The notes beneath the pieces were generated by a model. It saw nothing but the letters and a program-made list of their open reading frames with translations. It searched no databases and was not told the origin of the DNA. From positions 61,743 through 125,742 of the forward strand of contig NZ_SMDR01000002.1 of the NCBI RefSeq assembly GCF_006265115.1: a stretch of 64,000 nt of DNA. Reading direction: 5' to 3'. Origin of the DNA: Arenimonas terrae (GTDB lineage: Bacteria > Pseudomonadota > Gammaproteobacteria > Xanthomonadales > Xanthomonadaceae). The position numbers and the translations under genes are program-made. Below, one piece after another: positions 53,891 through 63,468 of the stretch (position 1 is its first letter; each line of letters starts with the position of its first letter).

Positions 53891-56170
53891 TCAGCCGACT
53901 TCGTCGCGCAGCTTGCCCATGACCCGGTGCAGGACCTGGTCGAACACGCCTTCCTGCTCGCGCACCAGCAGGTTGCCTTCCTGCTTCATCGCCGCCAGCT
54001 CCTCGACCGAGGCGACCAGCACGCGCACGCCGCGGCGGTTGACGAACATCAGGCGCGAGGAGATCGGGCTGACCCAGGACAGTTTGACCGGGTGGTGCTT
54101 GCCGTCTTCGCCGGCGATGTGGATCCAGGTGCCGATCTTGAGCTGGCGCATCAGCTCGACGTCGTCTTCGTTGACCTCCAGCTTGGCCTTGCCGGCCACC
54201 ACTTCCAGGCGCGGCTTGAGGTCGGCCAGCACGGCGGCCGCGGCGGCGGCCGGGTTGCGGCGTTCCGGCATGGCCACGACGTTTTCGGGCGGGATGATCG
54301 TCGACGGCGCCGGGGCCGGCGCCTGCCCGCGGGCGAGGCGCTCGAGGCTGTCGGCCAGGGCGCGCTGCATCTCCTGGGCGGCCTCGCCGATGATGCCGGA
54401 GCTGGCCAGCACGTTTTCGATCGGCTCGCGCAGCGCCTGCAGGGCCGGACCGGCCGGCTTGGCCGGTTCGCCGTTGCGCGGCAGCAGGGCCAGCAGGCTG
54501 TCGGCAACCGACAGGGCGGACTGCCAGGAGCTGCTTTCCGGGCCTTCGCGCAGGGCGATCATGGACAGGTGGTGGGTCCAGCAGCGGCCCAGGAAATCTT
54601 CCATCGCCGGGGTCGGCTGCAGGCCCTGGGTGCGCTGTTCGAGTTCTTTGGACGCCAGGTCGCGGGCCTGCTCCAGGCGCTCCTGGCCGCGCTGGGCCTC
54701 GGCGGCGCGGCGCTCGGCCAGCTCGACCCGGCGGCGGTGCTGGTCCAGGAAGGACCGCAGCTCCTGCTCCAGGGTCTCGAAGATGGCGATGTCTTCGTTG
54801 AATTCGGCGATCAGGCGGTCGACGGTGTTCTCGGCTTTCTGCAGCAGCTCGCGCTCCTGCGGGCCTTCGCCGCGGTTGCCCTCGACGGCCTCGGCCAGCG
54901 AGTTGAGCAGGCGGCGCGCCGGGTGGGTCTTGTAGAGGAAGAGCCGGCGGTCCATCACCGCGGCCTTCACGAACGGCACCACCAGGCGCGAGATCATCGT
55001 GCGGGCGGAGTGTTCGAAATCGCGCTCGTCGAACATCACGTCGAAGAGCATGCCGACCAGGTCGACCGCATCCTCGTCGTCCTGGCTCATGCTGACCTGT
55101 TCGGGCGGCAGGCCGATGCGGCTGGCGCCACGCAGCAGTTCGTTCTTGAGCAGGGCCGCCAGCGAGACCTCCGGGCGTTCCAACGCCTCGGACACCGCTG
55201 CCGGCACGTTGTTCTGCATCAGCGACAGCACCGACATCATTTCCTCGGCGACCATCGGGCGCTGGCCACCGCGGCCGGTCTGGCGGCCGCCGAGCTGCTG
55301 CGAACCACCGCCGCCCGGGCGCCAGGCGTGCAGCATCTGCACCAGGGCGTCGAACACGGCGCGGTCTTCGGAGCTGGGCGCGTTGGCGCCCATCGGGGCG
55401 TAGTCGGAGGCGGCGGGCGCATACCCGTCGGCGGTGCGCGGCGCGACCATCTCGGGGTGGTGGCCGACGCTACCGGTCTGGGGCTGCGCGGCCTGCGCCG
55501 GCTTGGGCGCCGCGGTCACCGGACTGAAGCCGGCGGCGGCGAGGCGGCCGTTGAGGTCCACCAGCAGCTCGCGCAGGTCATGGATGACCTCGCGCTCGTA
55601 ATACTTGAACAGCACCATGCGCACGTCGGCCGGCACGTCGATGCCGCGGTGCGCTTCGCCGATGGCATTGGCCAGGCTGTGCGCGCTGAGTGGGTTCTGC
55701 GCGGCCTCCAGCTGGGCCACGCCGAGCATGCGGGCCAGGCGCCCGGCCAGCTCGTCGAGCAGGTTGCCGTGGACGCGCATGATCGCTTCCGCGGTCAGGT
55801 TGGTCGCCAGCTGCTCTTCGAGCTCGCTCTCGTCCAGCAGGGCAAGCACGACATTGCCGTCTCCCTCGCCGGCAAGTTTCGGCGCGGCGCGCTGGTCGAG
55901 CTGCTCGAAGCCCTTGTCGAGCTGGTCGCGGAAGCCACGCTCGATCGGCGCGCGGGAATTGCGCAGCGCGCGCATGGCATGCAGGTAGGGCGAACCGGTC
56001 GGCGCGCCGTCCTTCTTCGCCAGGTCGAACAGCCAGTCGTCGGCCCGGGCGAACACGCGCGCCAGCACCGACTGCAGGTGCTCGGTGCTGCGCCGGCGCA
56101 TGGCCGCGATCAGGTCCCGGGCTAGGGCGCCGGGACGGCGGTCGCTGGTGGAAGGGGTGAATTCGCTCAT
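53891..56170 (-). CDS. DUF1631 family protein
   Basis: A 759-residue cytoplasmic protein matching the DUF1631 family, which is common in gammaproteobacteria. The ATG at 56170 gives MSEFTPSTSDRRPG; a GTG four codons upstream is less likely. Coiled-coil-prone stretches (ELEQRTQGLQP region and ERRAAEAQRGQERLEQARDLASKELEQ) lie in the middle, and the last 100 residues form a small beta-rich domain (GTWIHIAGEDGKHHPVKLSWVSP). No catalytic motif is visible. The function of the family is unknown; a link to cyclic-di-GMP control has been suggested elsewhere. Confidence 0.82.
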   Translation of the reverse strand: MSEFTPSTSDRRPGALARDLIAAMRRRSTEHLQSVLARVFARADDWLFDLAKKDGAPTGSPYLHAMRALRNSRAPIERGFRDQLDKGFEQLDQRAAPKLAGEGDGNVVLALLDESELEEQLATNLTAEAIMRVHGNLLDELAGRLARMLGVAQLEAAQNPLSAHSLANAIGEAHRGIDVPADVRMVLFKYYEREVIHDLRELLVDLNGRLAAAGFSPVTAAPKPAQAAQPQTGSVGHHPEMVAPRTADGYAPAASDYAPMGANAPSSEDRAVFDALVQMLHAWRPGGGGSQQLGGRQTGRGGQRPMVAEEMMSVLSLMQNNVPAAVSEALERPEVSLAALLKNELLRGASRIGLPPEQVSMSQDDEDAVDLVGMLFDVMFDERDFEHSARTMISRLVVPFVKAAVMDRRLFLYKTHPARRLLNSLAEAVEGNRGEGPQERELLQKAENTVDRLIAEFNEDIAIFETLEQELRSFLDQHRRRVELAERRAAEAQRGQERLEQARDLASKELEQRTQGLQPTPAMEDFLGRCWTHHLSMIALREGPESSSWQSALSVADSLLALLPRNGEPAKPAGPALQALREPIENVLASSGIIGEAAQEMQRALADSLERLARGQAPAPAPSTIIPPENVVAMPERRNPAAAAAAVLADLKPRLEVVAGKAKLEVNEDDVELMRQLKIGTWIHIAGEDGKHHPVKLSWVSPISSRLMFVNRRGVRVLVASVEELAAMKQEGNLLVREQEGVFDQVLHRVMGKLRDEVG

Positions 56171-56302
56171 GGGCCTCGGCACGTCCGGGGGGTTTACGCG
56201 CTATAGCGTCAGTTTCTTAGACTCTGCCACATGGTTCTGTGAACCCCTTCCCAGAATCCGAGGGAAGGAGGTCCGGGGGGAGCGAATGGTAATCTTGCGC
56301 TC

Positions 56303-56869
56303 ATGAATGCCCTCGATGCCCTGCGCCGACGCCGGTCGGTGCCGTCCCGCCTGCTCGGCGAGCCCGGACCCACACCCGACCAGCTCCGGGCCATCCTGAG
56401 CGAAGCGGTCCGCGTGCCCGACCACGGCAAACTAACCCCTTGGCGCTTCCTGCGCATCCATGGCCCGGCCCGCCAGGCCCTGGGCGACCTGCTCGCCGCC
56501 CGCGCGCTCGAGCGCGACCCGGCCGCACCGCAGGCCGCCGTGGACAAGGACCGTCAGCGCTTCTCACATGCGCCACTGATTCTTGCCGTCATCGCCCGGC
56601 TCACGCCCGGCCACAAGGTGCCCGAGCAGGAACAGCTGCTGTCCGGCGGCGCCGTCTGCTTCGCCCTGCTCCAGGCCGCCCAGGCCCTGGGCTTCGGCGC
56701 CCAGTGGCTGACCGGCTGGGCCGCCTACGATCCGGTGGTGACCGCCCGCCTGGGCCTGGAAGAAAACGAGAAGGTGCTGGGTTTCATCCACATCGGCACC
56801 GCGGCCGAGGAGGCGCCCGAACGCCAGCGCCCCGACCCGGAGCAGCTGCTGGGCGACTGGACCCCGTGA
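56303..56869 (+). CDS. Nitroreductase-family protein (YdjA-like)
   Basis: A 188-residue FMN-dependent oxidoreductase of the short YdjA type. The N-terminal FMN-contact sequence RRSVPSRLLGEPGPTPDQLRAILSEAVRVPDHGKLTPWRF and the SGGAVCFALLQAAQALGFGAQWLTG segment are family features. It overlaps the next gene by 4 bp (GTGA). The DUF1631 gene upstream is divergent. Its substrate is not known. Confidence 0.88.
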   Translation: MNALDALRRRRSVPSRLLGEPGPTPDQLRAILSEAVRVPDHGKLTPWRFLRIHGPARQALGDLLAARALERDPAAPQAAVDKDRQRFSHAPLILAVIARLTPGHKVPEQEQLLSGGAVCFALLQAAQALGFGAQWLTGWAAYDPVVTARLGLEENEKVLGFIHIGTAAEEAPERQRPDPEQLLGDWTP

Positions 56870-57747
56870 GCGGCCCCGTCCACCTCGTCGACGCCAGCCT
56901 GTACGTGTTCCGGGCCTGGCACTCGATGCCGCCGGAGTTCGAGGACCGCGAGGGCTGGCCGGTCAACGCCGTACACGGTTTCGCCCGCTTCCTGCTCGAA
57001 CTGCTGGAGCGGCAGAAGCCGTCGCGCATCGCCATCGCCTTCGACGAGTCGCTGGACTCGAACTTCCGCAACGACATCTACCCGGCCTACAAAGCCAACC
57101 GCGACGCCGCGCCGGAAGAGCTCAAGCGCCAGTTCGCGCACTGCCAGCGCCTGTGCCGCGCGCTCGGCCTGCCGGTGCTGGCCGACGGCCGCTACGAGGC
57201 CGACGACCTGATCGGCGCCGCCCTGGGCCATGTGCGCCGCGCCGGCCACGCCGGCCTGATCGTCTCCGCCGACAAGGACCTGTCCCAGCTGCTCGACGCC
57301 GACGACGAACAGTGGGACTACGCGCGCAACGAACGCTGGCGCGCCGACGGCGTGAAGGCGCGCTACGGCGTGCACGCCCACCAGATCGCCGACTACCTGG
57401 GCCTGACCGGCGACGCCATCGACAACATCCCCGGCGTGCCCGGCATCGGCGCCAAGACCGCCGCCACCCTGCTCGGCCACTTCGGCAGCCTGGACGCGAT
57501 CTACGAACGCCTCGGCGAAGTGCCCTACCTGCGCCTGCGCGGCAGCGCCCAGCATGCCCAGCGCCTGCAGGAACACCGCGAGACCGCCCTGCTCTCCCGC
57601 CGCCTGGCCACCATCGACGTCAACGCCCCCCTGCCCGCCGACTTCGGCACCGCCGAACGCCGCCCGGCGAATGCCGCGGGCCTGGAGGCGATCTGCGAAG
57701 ACCTGCGCTTCGGCCCCATGACCCGCCGGCGCCTGCTGTCCGCCTGA
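56866..57747 (+). CDS. 5'-3' exonuclease (Xni/ExoIX-like)
   Basis: A 293-residue flap-endonuclease family protein, starting at GTG with 4-bp overlap with the nitroreductase gene. The N-terminal metal-binding segment VDASLYVFRAWH, the central VSADKDLSQLL and the helix-hairpin-helix GVPGIGAKTAATLLGHFGSLDAI are typical of 5'-3' exonucleases. It lacks the polymerase domain of PolI. It probably acts on flaps in DNA repair or replication, with specificity not determinable. Confidence 0.88.
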   Translation: MSGPVHLVDASLYVFRAWHSMPPEFEDREGWPVNAVHGFARFLLELLERQKPSRIAIAFDESLDSNFRNDIYPAYKANRDAAPEELKRQFAHCQRLCRALGLPVLADGRYEADDLIGAALGHVRRAGHAGLIVSADKDLSQLLDADDEQWDYARNERWRADGVKARYGVHAHQIADYLGLTGDAIDNIPGVPGIGAKTAATLLGHFGSLDAIYERLGEVPYLRLRGSAQHAQRLQEHRETALLSRRLATIDVNAPLPADFGTAERRPANAAGLEAICEDLRFGPMTRRRLLSA

Positions 57748-57772
57748 CATCGGCCCGCGCTAGGATCGGCGC

Positions 57773-58309
57773 ATGGACGAACAGCCGAAGACGATGTGGG
57801 AAGGCAAGTACCTGCGGCTGGTGACGCGCGGGCGCTGGGAATACGCCGAGCGCACCAACGCCGGCAGCGCGGTGATCGTCATCGCCGTCACGCCCGAGGA
57901 CAAACTGGTCTTCGTCGAACAGTTCCGCGTGCCGATGAACGCCAACACCATCGAGATGCCCGCCGGCCTGGTCGGCGACATCGACGCCCACGACACCCTG
58001 GAAGACGCCGCCCGCCGCGAACTGCTGGAAGAAACCGGCTGGCTGGCCTCCGAGGTCAAGGTGCTGATGGTCGGCCCGACCAGTTCCGGCATGAGCAATG
58101 AACTGGTCGCCTTCGTCCGCGCCCGCGGCCTGACCCGCGTTCACGCCGGCGGCGGCGACGAGACCGAGAACATCACCGTGCACGAAGTCCCCGTCGCCGA
58201 CGCCCCGCGATGGCTCTCGGCCAAGATGGCCGAGGGTTACGCCATGGACGCGAAGCTGTGGGCGGGGCTGTGGCTGATCGATCGCGATCCTGACGGATCA
58301 CCAGCCTAA
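57773..58309 (+). CDS. Nudix hydrolase, ADP-ribose-pyrophosphatase-like
   Basis: A 178-residue Nudix enzyme. The Nudix box is visible as RELLEETGW; the first Glu of the standard pattern (Gx5Ex7REUxEExGU) is replaced by Asp. The overall sequence, including VEQFRVPMNANTIEMPAGLV, resembles the ADP-ribose/NUDT5-like group (YffH or NudF). It follows the exonuclease gene after 25 bp. Substrate not known. Confidence 0.85.
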   Translation: MDEQPKTMWEGKYLRLVTRGRWEYAERTNAGSAVIVIAVTPEDKLVFVEQFRVPMNANTIEMPAGLVGDIDAHDTLEDAARRELLEETGWLASEVKVLMVGPTSSGMSNELVAFVRARGLTRVHAGGGDETENITVHEVPVADAPRWLSAKMAEGYAMDAKLWAGLWLIDRDPDGSPA

Positions 58310-58364
58310 GGAAACTGCCGAAACGTTCGGGGCGCCCCCCGGAAACCCTGGAAGGGGCGCAGCG

Positions 58365-58456
58365 CGGCCGGTCTTTTTCCGGGGCTTCGAAAACAGGGAC
58401 GTTTTCGAAGAGCCTACATGGACGTATTCACGGCGTCCCCGGAAAAAGACCGGCCG
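58365..58456. repeat. Full copy of the dispersed palindromic repeat (second copy)
   Basis: Perfect 20-bp outer arms (58365-58384 with 58437-58456) flank the 10-bp hairpin CTTCGAAAAC/GTTTTCGAAG (58385-58394, 58401-58410), loop AGGGAC, then a 26-nt segment AGCCTACATGG... ending CGGCGT. The layout and lengths equal the copy at 33966-34057, while the outer arms differ in sequence but keep their pairing. It lies between the convergent Nudix and proline iminopeptidase genes. Confidence 0.8.
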
Positions 58457-58504
58457 TGATGCGTCCCGCCGCCGGAAACGATCCGGGCGCCATGCACTGA
58501 AGCA

Positions 58505-59446
58505 TCAGCGGAAGGAGTCGGTCGCGCGCACCAGGATGTCGGTCAGCTCCGCCTCGAAGGCCGAATGCCCCGCGGTCGGCGCGATCTCCAGCTTCGACTC
58601 CGGCCAGGCCTTGTGCAGGTCCCAGGCATTGCGCACCGGGCAGACCACGTCGTAGCGCCCGTGCGCGATCACGCCCGGAATGCCCTTGAGCCGGTGCGCA
58701 TCGCGCAGCAGCTGGTCGTCGACATCGAAGAAACCGCCGTTGACGAAATAGTGGCACTCGATCCGCGCGAAACTGAGCGCGAAGTGCGGATCCTCGTGGC
58801 TGTTGATGAAAGCCTCGTCCTGGCGCAGGAAACTCGTGCTCGCCTCCCACACCGACCACGCCCGCGCCGCCGCCAGCCGCGTCGCCTCGTCGGGCGAGGT
58901 CAGGCGCCGGTGATAGGCGCTCATCAGGTCGTGGCGTTCCACCGGCGGAATCGGCGCCAGGTACTTTTCCCACGCGTCGGGAAACAGATTCGAACAGCCT
59001 TCCTGATAGAACCACTCCAGTTCCCAGCGCCGCAGCATGAAGATCCCGCGCAGCACCAGCTCCGTCACCTGGCCCGGGTGCGCCTGCGCATAGGCCAGCG
59101 CCAGCGTCGACCCCCAGCTGCCGCCGAACACCTGCCAGCGCGCAAGGCCCAGGTGCTTGCGCAGCTTCTCGATGTCGGCGACCAGGTCCCAGGTGGTGTT
59201 GTCGACCAGGTCGGCGTGCGGCGTCGAACGCCCGCTGCCGCGCTGGTCGAACAGCACGATGCGGTAGCGCGCCGGGTCGTGAAAACGGCGCATCTTGGCC
59301 CCGCAGCCGGCGCCCGGACCACCGTGCAGCAGCACCACCGGCTTGCCCTCGGGATTGCCGCACTGCTCGTAGTAGAGCCGGTGCCGGCCGTCCACGGCCA
59401 GGGTGCCGCTGTCGTAGGGTTCGAGTTCGGGGTACAGGCCGCGCAT
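58505..59446 (-). CDS. pip: Proline iminopeptidase
   Basis: An alpha/beta-hydrolase of the S33 family that removes N-terminal proline. The ATG at 59446 gives 313 residues starting MRGLYPELEPYDSGTL, the usual N-terminus and length. The oxyanion HGGPGAG and nucleophile Ser110 in GGSWGSTLALAYA are present, with Asp in GRYDVVCP and His in AGHSAFE completing the triad. It diverges from the HNH gene with an 83-bp gap. Confidence 0.95.
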   Translation of the reverse strand: MRGLYPELEPYDSGTLAVDGRHRLYYEQCGNPEGKPVVLLHGGPGAGCGAKMRRFHDPARYRIVLFDQRGSGRSTPHADLVDNTTWDLVADIEKLRKHLGLARWQVFGGSWGSTLALAYAQAHPGQVTELVLRGIFMLRRWELEWFYQEGCSNLFPDAWEKYLAPIPPVERHDLMSAYHRRLTSPDEATRLAAARAWSVWEASTSFLRQDEAFINSHEDPHFALSFARIECHYFVNGGFFDVDDQLLRDAHRLKGIPGVIAHGRYDVVCPVRNAWDLHKAWPESKLEIAPTAGHSAFEAELTDILVRATDSFR

Positions 59447-59529
59447 GGGACGCCTCGGATTCCGGGGGAAGCGCGATTCTAGCCCGGGTGCTTGAACTGT
59501 CATGCGCATGGCGTATGCTCGGACGCAAC

Positions 59530-60177
59530 ATGGGCAGTCCGCCGACGCATCTGAGTCTGGTGGGTACCGGGATGCAGCACCCCCCGGTCGGGCCCACTGC
59601 TCCCCGCGAAACGGCCATCCCGCGCGTACTTTCCCTCGATGCCCACGGCCGCATCCTCGACTGGATGCAGTGGCAGGATGCCGTTTGCCTCTACGCCCGC
59701 GGCGCCGTCGCGTGGACCCTGGGCGATCCCTGCCTAACCGTGCACGGCGGCACCAACCGCTTCAGCGGCCTGCAGAGCGTCATCGAACTGCATCCCATCG
59801 TCGCCGCCCGCGGCCATGCCCACGCCAAGGCCCTGAACCCGTCACCGGCGCTGACCAACACCGCGCTGTTCGCCCGCGACGCCAACCTCTGCCTTTACTG
59901 CGGCAACGAATACAGCCGCAGTGCCCTGACCCGCGACCACGTCATCCCGGTGTCCAAGGGCGGCCGCGACGTCTGGGAGAACGTGGTCTGCGCCTGTTTC
60001 ATGTGCAATTCCCGCAAGGGCGGGCGCACCCCGCAGCAGGCCGGCATGCCCCTGCTGGCCGTGCCCTACCGGCCCAGCTGGGTCGAACACCTGATCCTGT
60101 CCAACCGGCACATCCTCGCCGACCAGATGGCCTTCCTGAAAAGCCACCTGCCCAAGCGGCCGCGAAGGCCGGTTTGA
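59530..60177 (+). CDS. HNH endonuclease-family protein
   Basis: A 215-residue protein with an HNH nuclease domain: two CxxC zinc-ribbon pairs (CLYCG and CFMCN) flank RDHVIPVSKGGRDVWENVV. The start is uncertain: ATG 59530, 59572 (MQHPPVG) or further upstream. It is a stand-alone chromosomal gene with no restriction-modification partner nearby. The N-terminal ~100 residues are not recognisable. Similar proteins are common in proteobacteria, with unknown roles. Confidence 0.85.
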   Translation: MGSPPTHLSLVGTGMQHPPVGPTAPRETAIPRVLSLDAHGRILDWMQWQDAVCLYARGAVAWTLGDPCLTVHGGTNRFSGLQSVIELHPIVAARGHAHAKALNPSPALTNTALFARDANLCLYCGNEYSRSALTRDHVIPVSKGGRDVWENVVCACFMCNSRKGGRTPQQAGMPLLAVPYRPSWVEHLILSNRHILADQMAFLKSHLPKRPRRPV

Positions 60178-60262
60178 GGCCATTTGACGGGACCCGGCCC
60201 GCCGGCCGACACTGCCGGCCTTCACGTCGCCCCGGGCGTCGTGATCAGGGGGAATACAGGTA

Positions 60263-61312
60263 ATGACCAAGCACAGCATCTGTTTCGCCGGCCTTTCCCG
60301 CGAGGAAGAAGCCGAAGTCGTGTCACGTTTCAAGCAGGCCAACGCCCGCACCGGCAACAAATGGCTGGTGACGCCGGAAACCGAAGCCGCGGTGCTGGTG
60401 ATCGACATGGACTCCATGTACGGCCAGATGAGCCTGATGAAGGCCATCGGCACCGGCAAGATCCTGGTCGCGCTCACCGCCAGCGGCCGCGCCGAAACCG
60501 ACTACGTGCTCCAGCGCCCGGTCACCGCCGATGCGCTGGTGGCACTGTTCGAGCAGATCGACGGCGCCGCGCCCTCAGCTGCCGCGGAGGCGCCCGAGCC
60601 CGTCGCCGCTCCGGCTCCCGCCGCGCCGGCTCCGCCGCCGGCCGCTCCTGCCCCGGCCGCCCCCGCGCCGGTCCAGGTACCGGCCGCCGCCGCGCCGGCG
60701 CCTTCGCCCCGGGTCACCTCGGAGCAGCCCGCCTTCGTCCCGCCCGCCCGCGCGGCCGAACCGCGCCTGGCCGACTACCTGCGCCCCGGCGCCCTGGCCG
60801 GCCCCGTCCGCCTGCAGCTGACCGGCGCCCCGGACCTGGTGCTCGATCCCGCCACCCAGACCTATCTGTCGGGCGCCTCGCTCAAGCCGCTGGCGCCGTA
60901 TTGCTCGGCGATCATCCGCGAGTCCGACCTGGCGCCGGTGGATCCGGCCCAGCTGCCGGGTCTTTCCGCGCAGCTCGGCGGCAGCCAGCCCTGGGCGCGC
61001 CTGGCCTGGCTGTGCGCGCTCACCGGTGGCAACGGCGCGCTCGCGCCGGGCTACGGCCCGAACGACCGCTACAAGCTGCTCAAGTGGCCGCAGACCGAGC
61101 GTGAGTTCCCCAAGCACTTCCGCATCGCCACGGTGATGATGAAGGGCCCGGCCAACCTGACCGAGATCGCCGAACAGAGCGGCGTCGGCCTGGCCGAGGT
61201 GATCGACTTCGTGAACGCCAGCCTGGTGTCGGGCGTCGCCGAAGCCGACGTGCCCGCACCCGCCTCCGCCAGCCCCGACAAGGGCGGCCTGCTGGGACGT
61301 TTCCGCCGCTGA
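60263..61312 (+). CDS. Protein of unknown function with a Pro/Ala linker
   Basis: A 349-residue protein in three parts. The N-terminal ~105 residues contain short alternating hydrophobic segments (AVLVIDMDSMYGQM, KILVALTA) reminiscent of a receiver-like fold but without the usual aspartate set. A Pro/Ala-rich linker follows (about 105-155), then a C-terminal region with a helix-turn-helix-like end (LTEIAEQSGVGLAEVIDFVNASLVSG). No family was recognised. Confidence 0.6.
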   Translation: MTKHSICFAGLSREEEAEVVSRFKQANARTGNKWLVTPETEAAVLVIDMDSMYGQMSLMKAIGTGKILVALTASGRAETDYVLQRPVTADALVALFEQIDGAAPSAAAEAPEPVAAPAPAAPAPPPAAPAPAAPAPVQVPAAAAPAPSPRVTSEQPAFVPPARAAEPRLADYLRPGALAGPVRLQLTGAPDLVLDPATQTYLSGASLKPLAPYCSAIIRESDLAPVDPAQLPGLSAQLGGSQPWARLAWLCALTGGNGALAPGYGPNDRYKLLKWPQTEREFPKHFRIATVMMKGPANLTEIAEQSGVGLAEVIDFVNASLVSGVAEADVPAPASASPDKGGLLGRFRR

Positions 61313-61319
61313 TTCACGC

Positions 61320-61346
61320 GCGCCCGCCGGCCTCGCCGGCGGGCGC
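61320..61346 (+). terminator. Hairpin after the unknown-function gene
   Basis: A perfect 12-bp GC-rich stem with a 3-nt loop starts 8 bp after the stop codon at 61312. No U-run follows, so it may be a weak terminator or a stabilising structure. Confidence 0.5.
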
Positions 61347-61429
61347 CGCTTCAGCTTCGGGCAAGACTCGCCTTGCCCCGGGGGACAGGGTGCCGGACAA
61401 TTTGCGCCTGCCCCCAAGCCAGACCCCTG

Positions 61430-63331
61430 ATGGACTCCCAGCGCTATCCGCGCCTCTCCCGCATTGCCGTCCCCGCTGACCTGCGCCAGTTCCCGGAAAC
61501 CGAGCTGCCGGCCATCGCCGACGAACTGCGGGCCTACCTGATCGAGCAGGTCAGCCAGTCGGGCGGCCATTTCGGCGCGGGCCTGGGCGTGATCGAGCTG
61601 ACGGTGGCGCTGCACCACGTTTTCGAGACCCCGGTCGACCGCCTGGTCTGGGACGTCGGCCACCAGTGTTATCCGCACAAGATCCTGACCGGCCGCGCCG
61701 AAACCATCCACACCGTCAAGCAGAAGGACGGCGTCGCGCCCTTCCCCAAGCGCGACGAGAGCGAATACGACACCTTCGGCGTCGGCCACAGCTCGACCTC
61801 GATCTCGGCGGCGCTGGGCATGGCGATCGCGCTGCAGTCCCAGGGCGACCCGCGCAAGGTCGTCGCGGTGATCGGCGACGGCGCGATGACTGCCGGCATG
61901 GCCTTCGAGGCGCTCAACCACGCCGGCGGCATGGATCCGGAGCCGGACCTGCTGGTCATCCTCAACGACAACCGGATGTCGATCTCCGAAAACGTCGGCG
62001 GCCTGACCAAGATGCTCGGCCGGCTTTCCGGCAGCCGCACCCTCAACGCCATCCGCGAGGGCGGCAAGAAGCTGTTCGGCGACAAGCGCAAGCCGGCCGC
62101 GCGCTTCATGCGCCGCTGGGAAGAACACTGGAAGGGCATGTTCGTGCCCTCCACCCTGTTCGAGGAAATGGGCTTCCACTACACCGGCCCGATCGACGGC
62201 CACGACGTGCCGGCCCTGGTCGCCACGCTCAACACGCTCAAGGGTCTCAAGGGCCCGCAGCTGCTGCACGTGATCACCACCAAGGGCAAGGGTTACGAGC
62301 GGGCCGAAGGCGACCAGATCGAATACCACGCGGTCGGTCCCTTCGACCCCAGCGTCGGCATCGTCAAGAAGGCCGGCCCGGCCAAACCGACCTACACTCA
62401 GGTGTTCGGCGACTGGCTCTGCGACATGGCCGCGGCCGATCCCAAGCTGCTGGGCATCACGCCGGCGATGCGCGAAGGTTCGGGCCTGGTGCGCTTCAGC
62501 AAGGAATACCCGGCGCGTTATTTCGACGTCGCCATCGCCGAACAGCACGCGGTGACGCTGGCCGCCGGCATGGCGGTCGAGGGCGCCAAGCCCGTGGTCG
62601 CGATCTATTCGAGCTTCCTGCAGCGCGGTTACGACCAGCTGATCCACGACGTGGCGCTGCAGGACCTGGACGTGCTGTTCGCGGTCGACCGCGGCGGCGT
62701 GGTCGGCCCCGACGGCGCCACCCATGCCGGCAGCTTCGACCTGAGCTTCCTGCGCTGCATCCCGAACATGGTGGTGATGGCCCCCGCCGACGAAAACGAA
62801 TGCCGGCAGATGCTCAGCACCGGTTTCCACTACGCCGGCCCGGCGGCCGTGCGCTATCCGCGCGGCAGCGGCCCGGGCGTGGCCGTGCAGCCGGCGCTCG
62901 ACACCCTGCCGATCGGCAAGGCCGAGCTGCGCCAGCGCGGTGGCCGCCTCGCCCTGCTCGCCTTCGGCGCCCTGGTGCCGGCGGCGGAGAAGGTCGGCCG
63001 CGAGCTCGGCCTGACCGTGGTCAACATGCGCTTCGTCAAGCCGCTCGACCGCGCGCTGCTGCTCGAGCTGGCCAAGACCCACGAGGGCTTCGTGACGCTC
63101 GAGGACAACGTGGTGATGGGCGGCGCCGGCAGCGCCGTGGCCGAACTGCTGGCCGCCGAGGCGATCACCCTGCCCGTGCAACACCTGGGCCTGCCCGACG
63201 CCTATCAGGAACACGCCAGCCGCGAACAGCTGCTGGCCGAAGCCGGCCTGGACGCCGACGGCATCCGCGCCGCCCTGCTCAAGCGCTGGCCCGTCCTCGC
63301 CGGCGATCCGCCGCGCGCCGTCACCGCCTGA
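61430..63331 (+). CDS. dxs: 1-deoxy-D-xylulose-5-phosphate synthase
   Basis: The first enzyme of the MEP isoprenoid pathway, joining pyruvate and glyceraldehyde 3-phosphate with thiamine diphosphate. The ATG at 61430 gives 633 residues starting [19 protein letters not shown]. The thiamine-binding motif [18 protein letters not shown] ... [13 protein letters not shown] and the transketolase-type [17 protein letters not shown] with the catalytic glutamate are present. A longer frame from 61373 is less likely. IspE, a later enzyme of the same pathway, is encoded at 22213-23082. Confidence 0.97.
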   Translation: MDSQRYPRLSRIAVPADLRQFPETELPAIADELRAYLIEQVSQSGGHFGAGLGVIELTVALHHVFETPVDRLVWDVGHQCYPHKILTGRAETIHTVKQKDGVAPFPKRDESEYDTFGVGHSSTSISAALGMAIALQSQGDPRKVVAVIGDGAMTAGMAFEALNHAGGMDPEPDLLVILNDNRMSISENVGGLTKMLGRLSGSRTLNAIREGGKKLFGDKRKPAARFMRRWEEHWKGMFVPSTLFEEMGFHYTGPIDGHDVPALVATLNTLKGLKGPQLLHVITTKGKGYERAEGDQIEYHAVGPFDPSVGIVKKAGPAKPTYTQVFGDWLCDMAAADPKLLGITPAMREGSGLVRFSKEYPARYFDVAIAEQHAVTLAAGMAVEGAKPVVAIYSSFLQRGYDQLIHDVALQDLDVLFAVDRGGVVGPDGATHAGSFDLSFLRCIPNMVVMAPADENECRQMLSTGFHYAGPAAVRYPRGSGPGVAVQPALDTLPIGKAELRQRGGRLALLAFGALVPAAEKVGRELGLTVVNMRFVKPLDRALLLELAKTHEGFVTLEDNVVMGGAGSAVAELLAAEAITLPVQHLGLPDAYQEHASREQLLAEAGLDADGIRAALLKRWPVLAGDPPRAVTA

Positions 63332-63344
63332 CACTGGCCCGACA

Positions 63345-63365
63345 CCGGCCACCGCGCGTGGCCGG
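63345..63365 (+). terminator. Hairpin after dxs
   Basis: A perfect 8-bp stem CCGGCCAC/GTGGCCGG with a 5-nt loop starts 13 bp after the dxs stop codon. There is no U-run; termination is uncertain. Confidence 0.35.
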
Positions 63366-63468
63366 ATCATCCGCTCCGACGCGATAAGGCCCTTGCCCGC
63401 GTCCGCGCGGCGGGGTCCCCCGGGCCTTGTTAGAGTGGACGCGCCCTCCGGACTGGAGCCCCCCCCCG

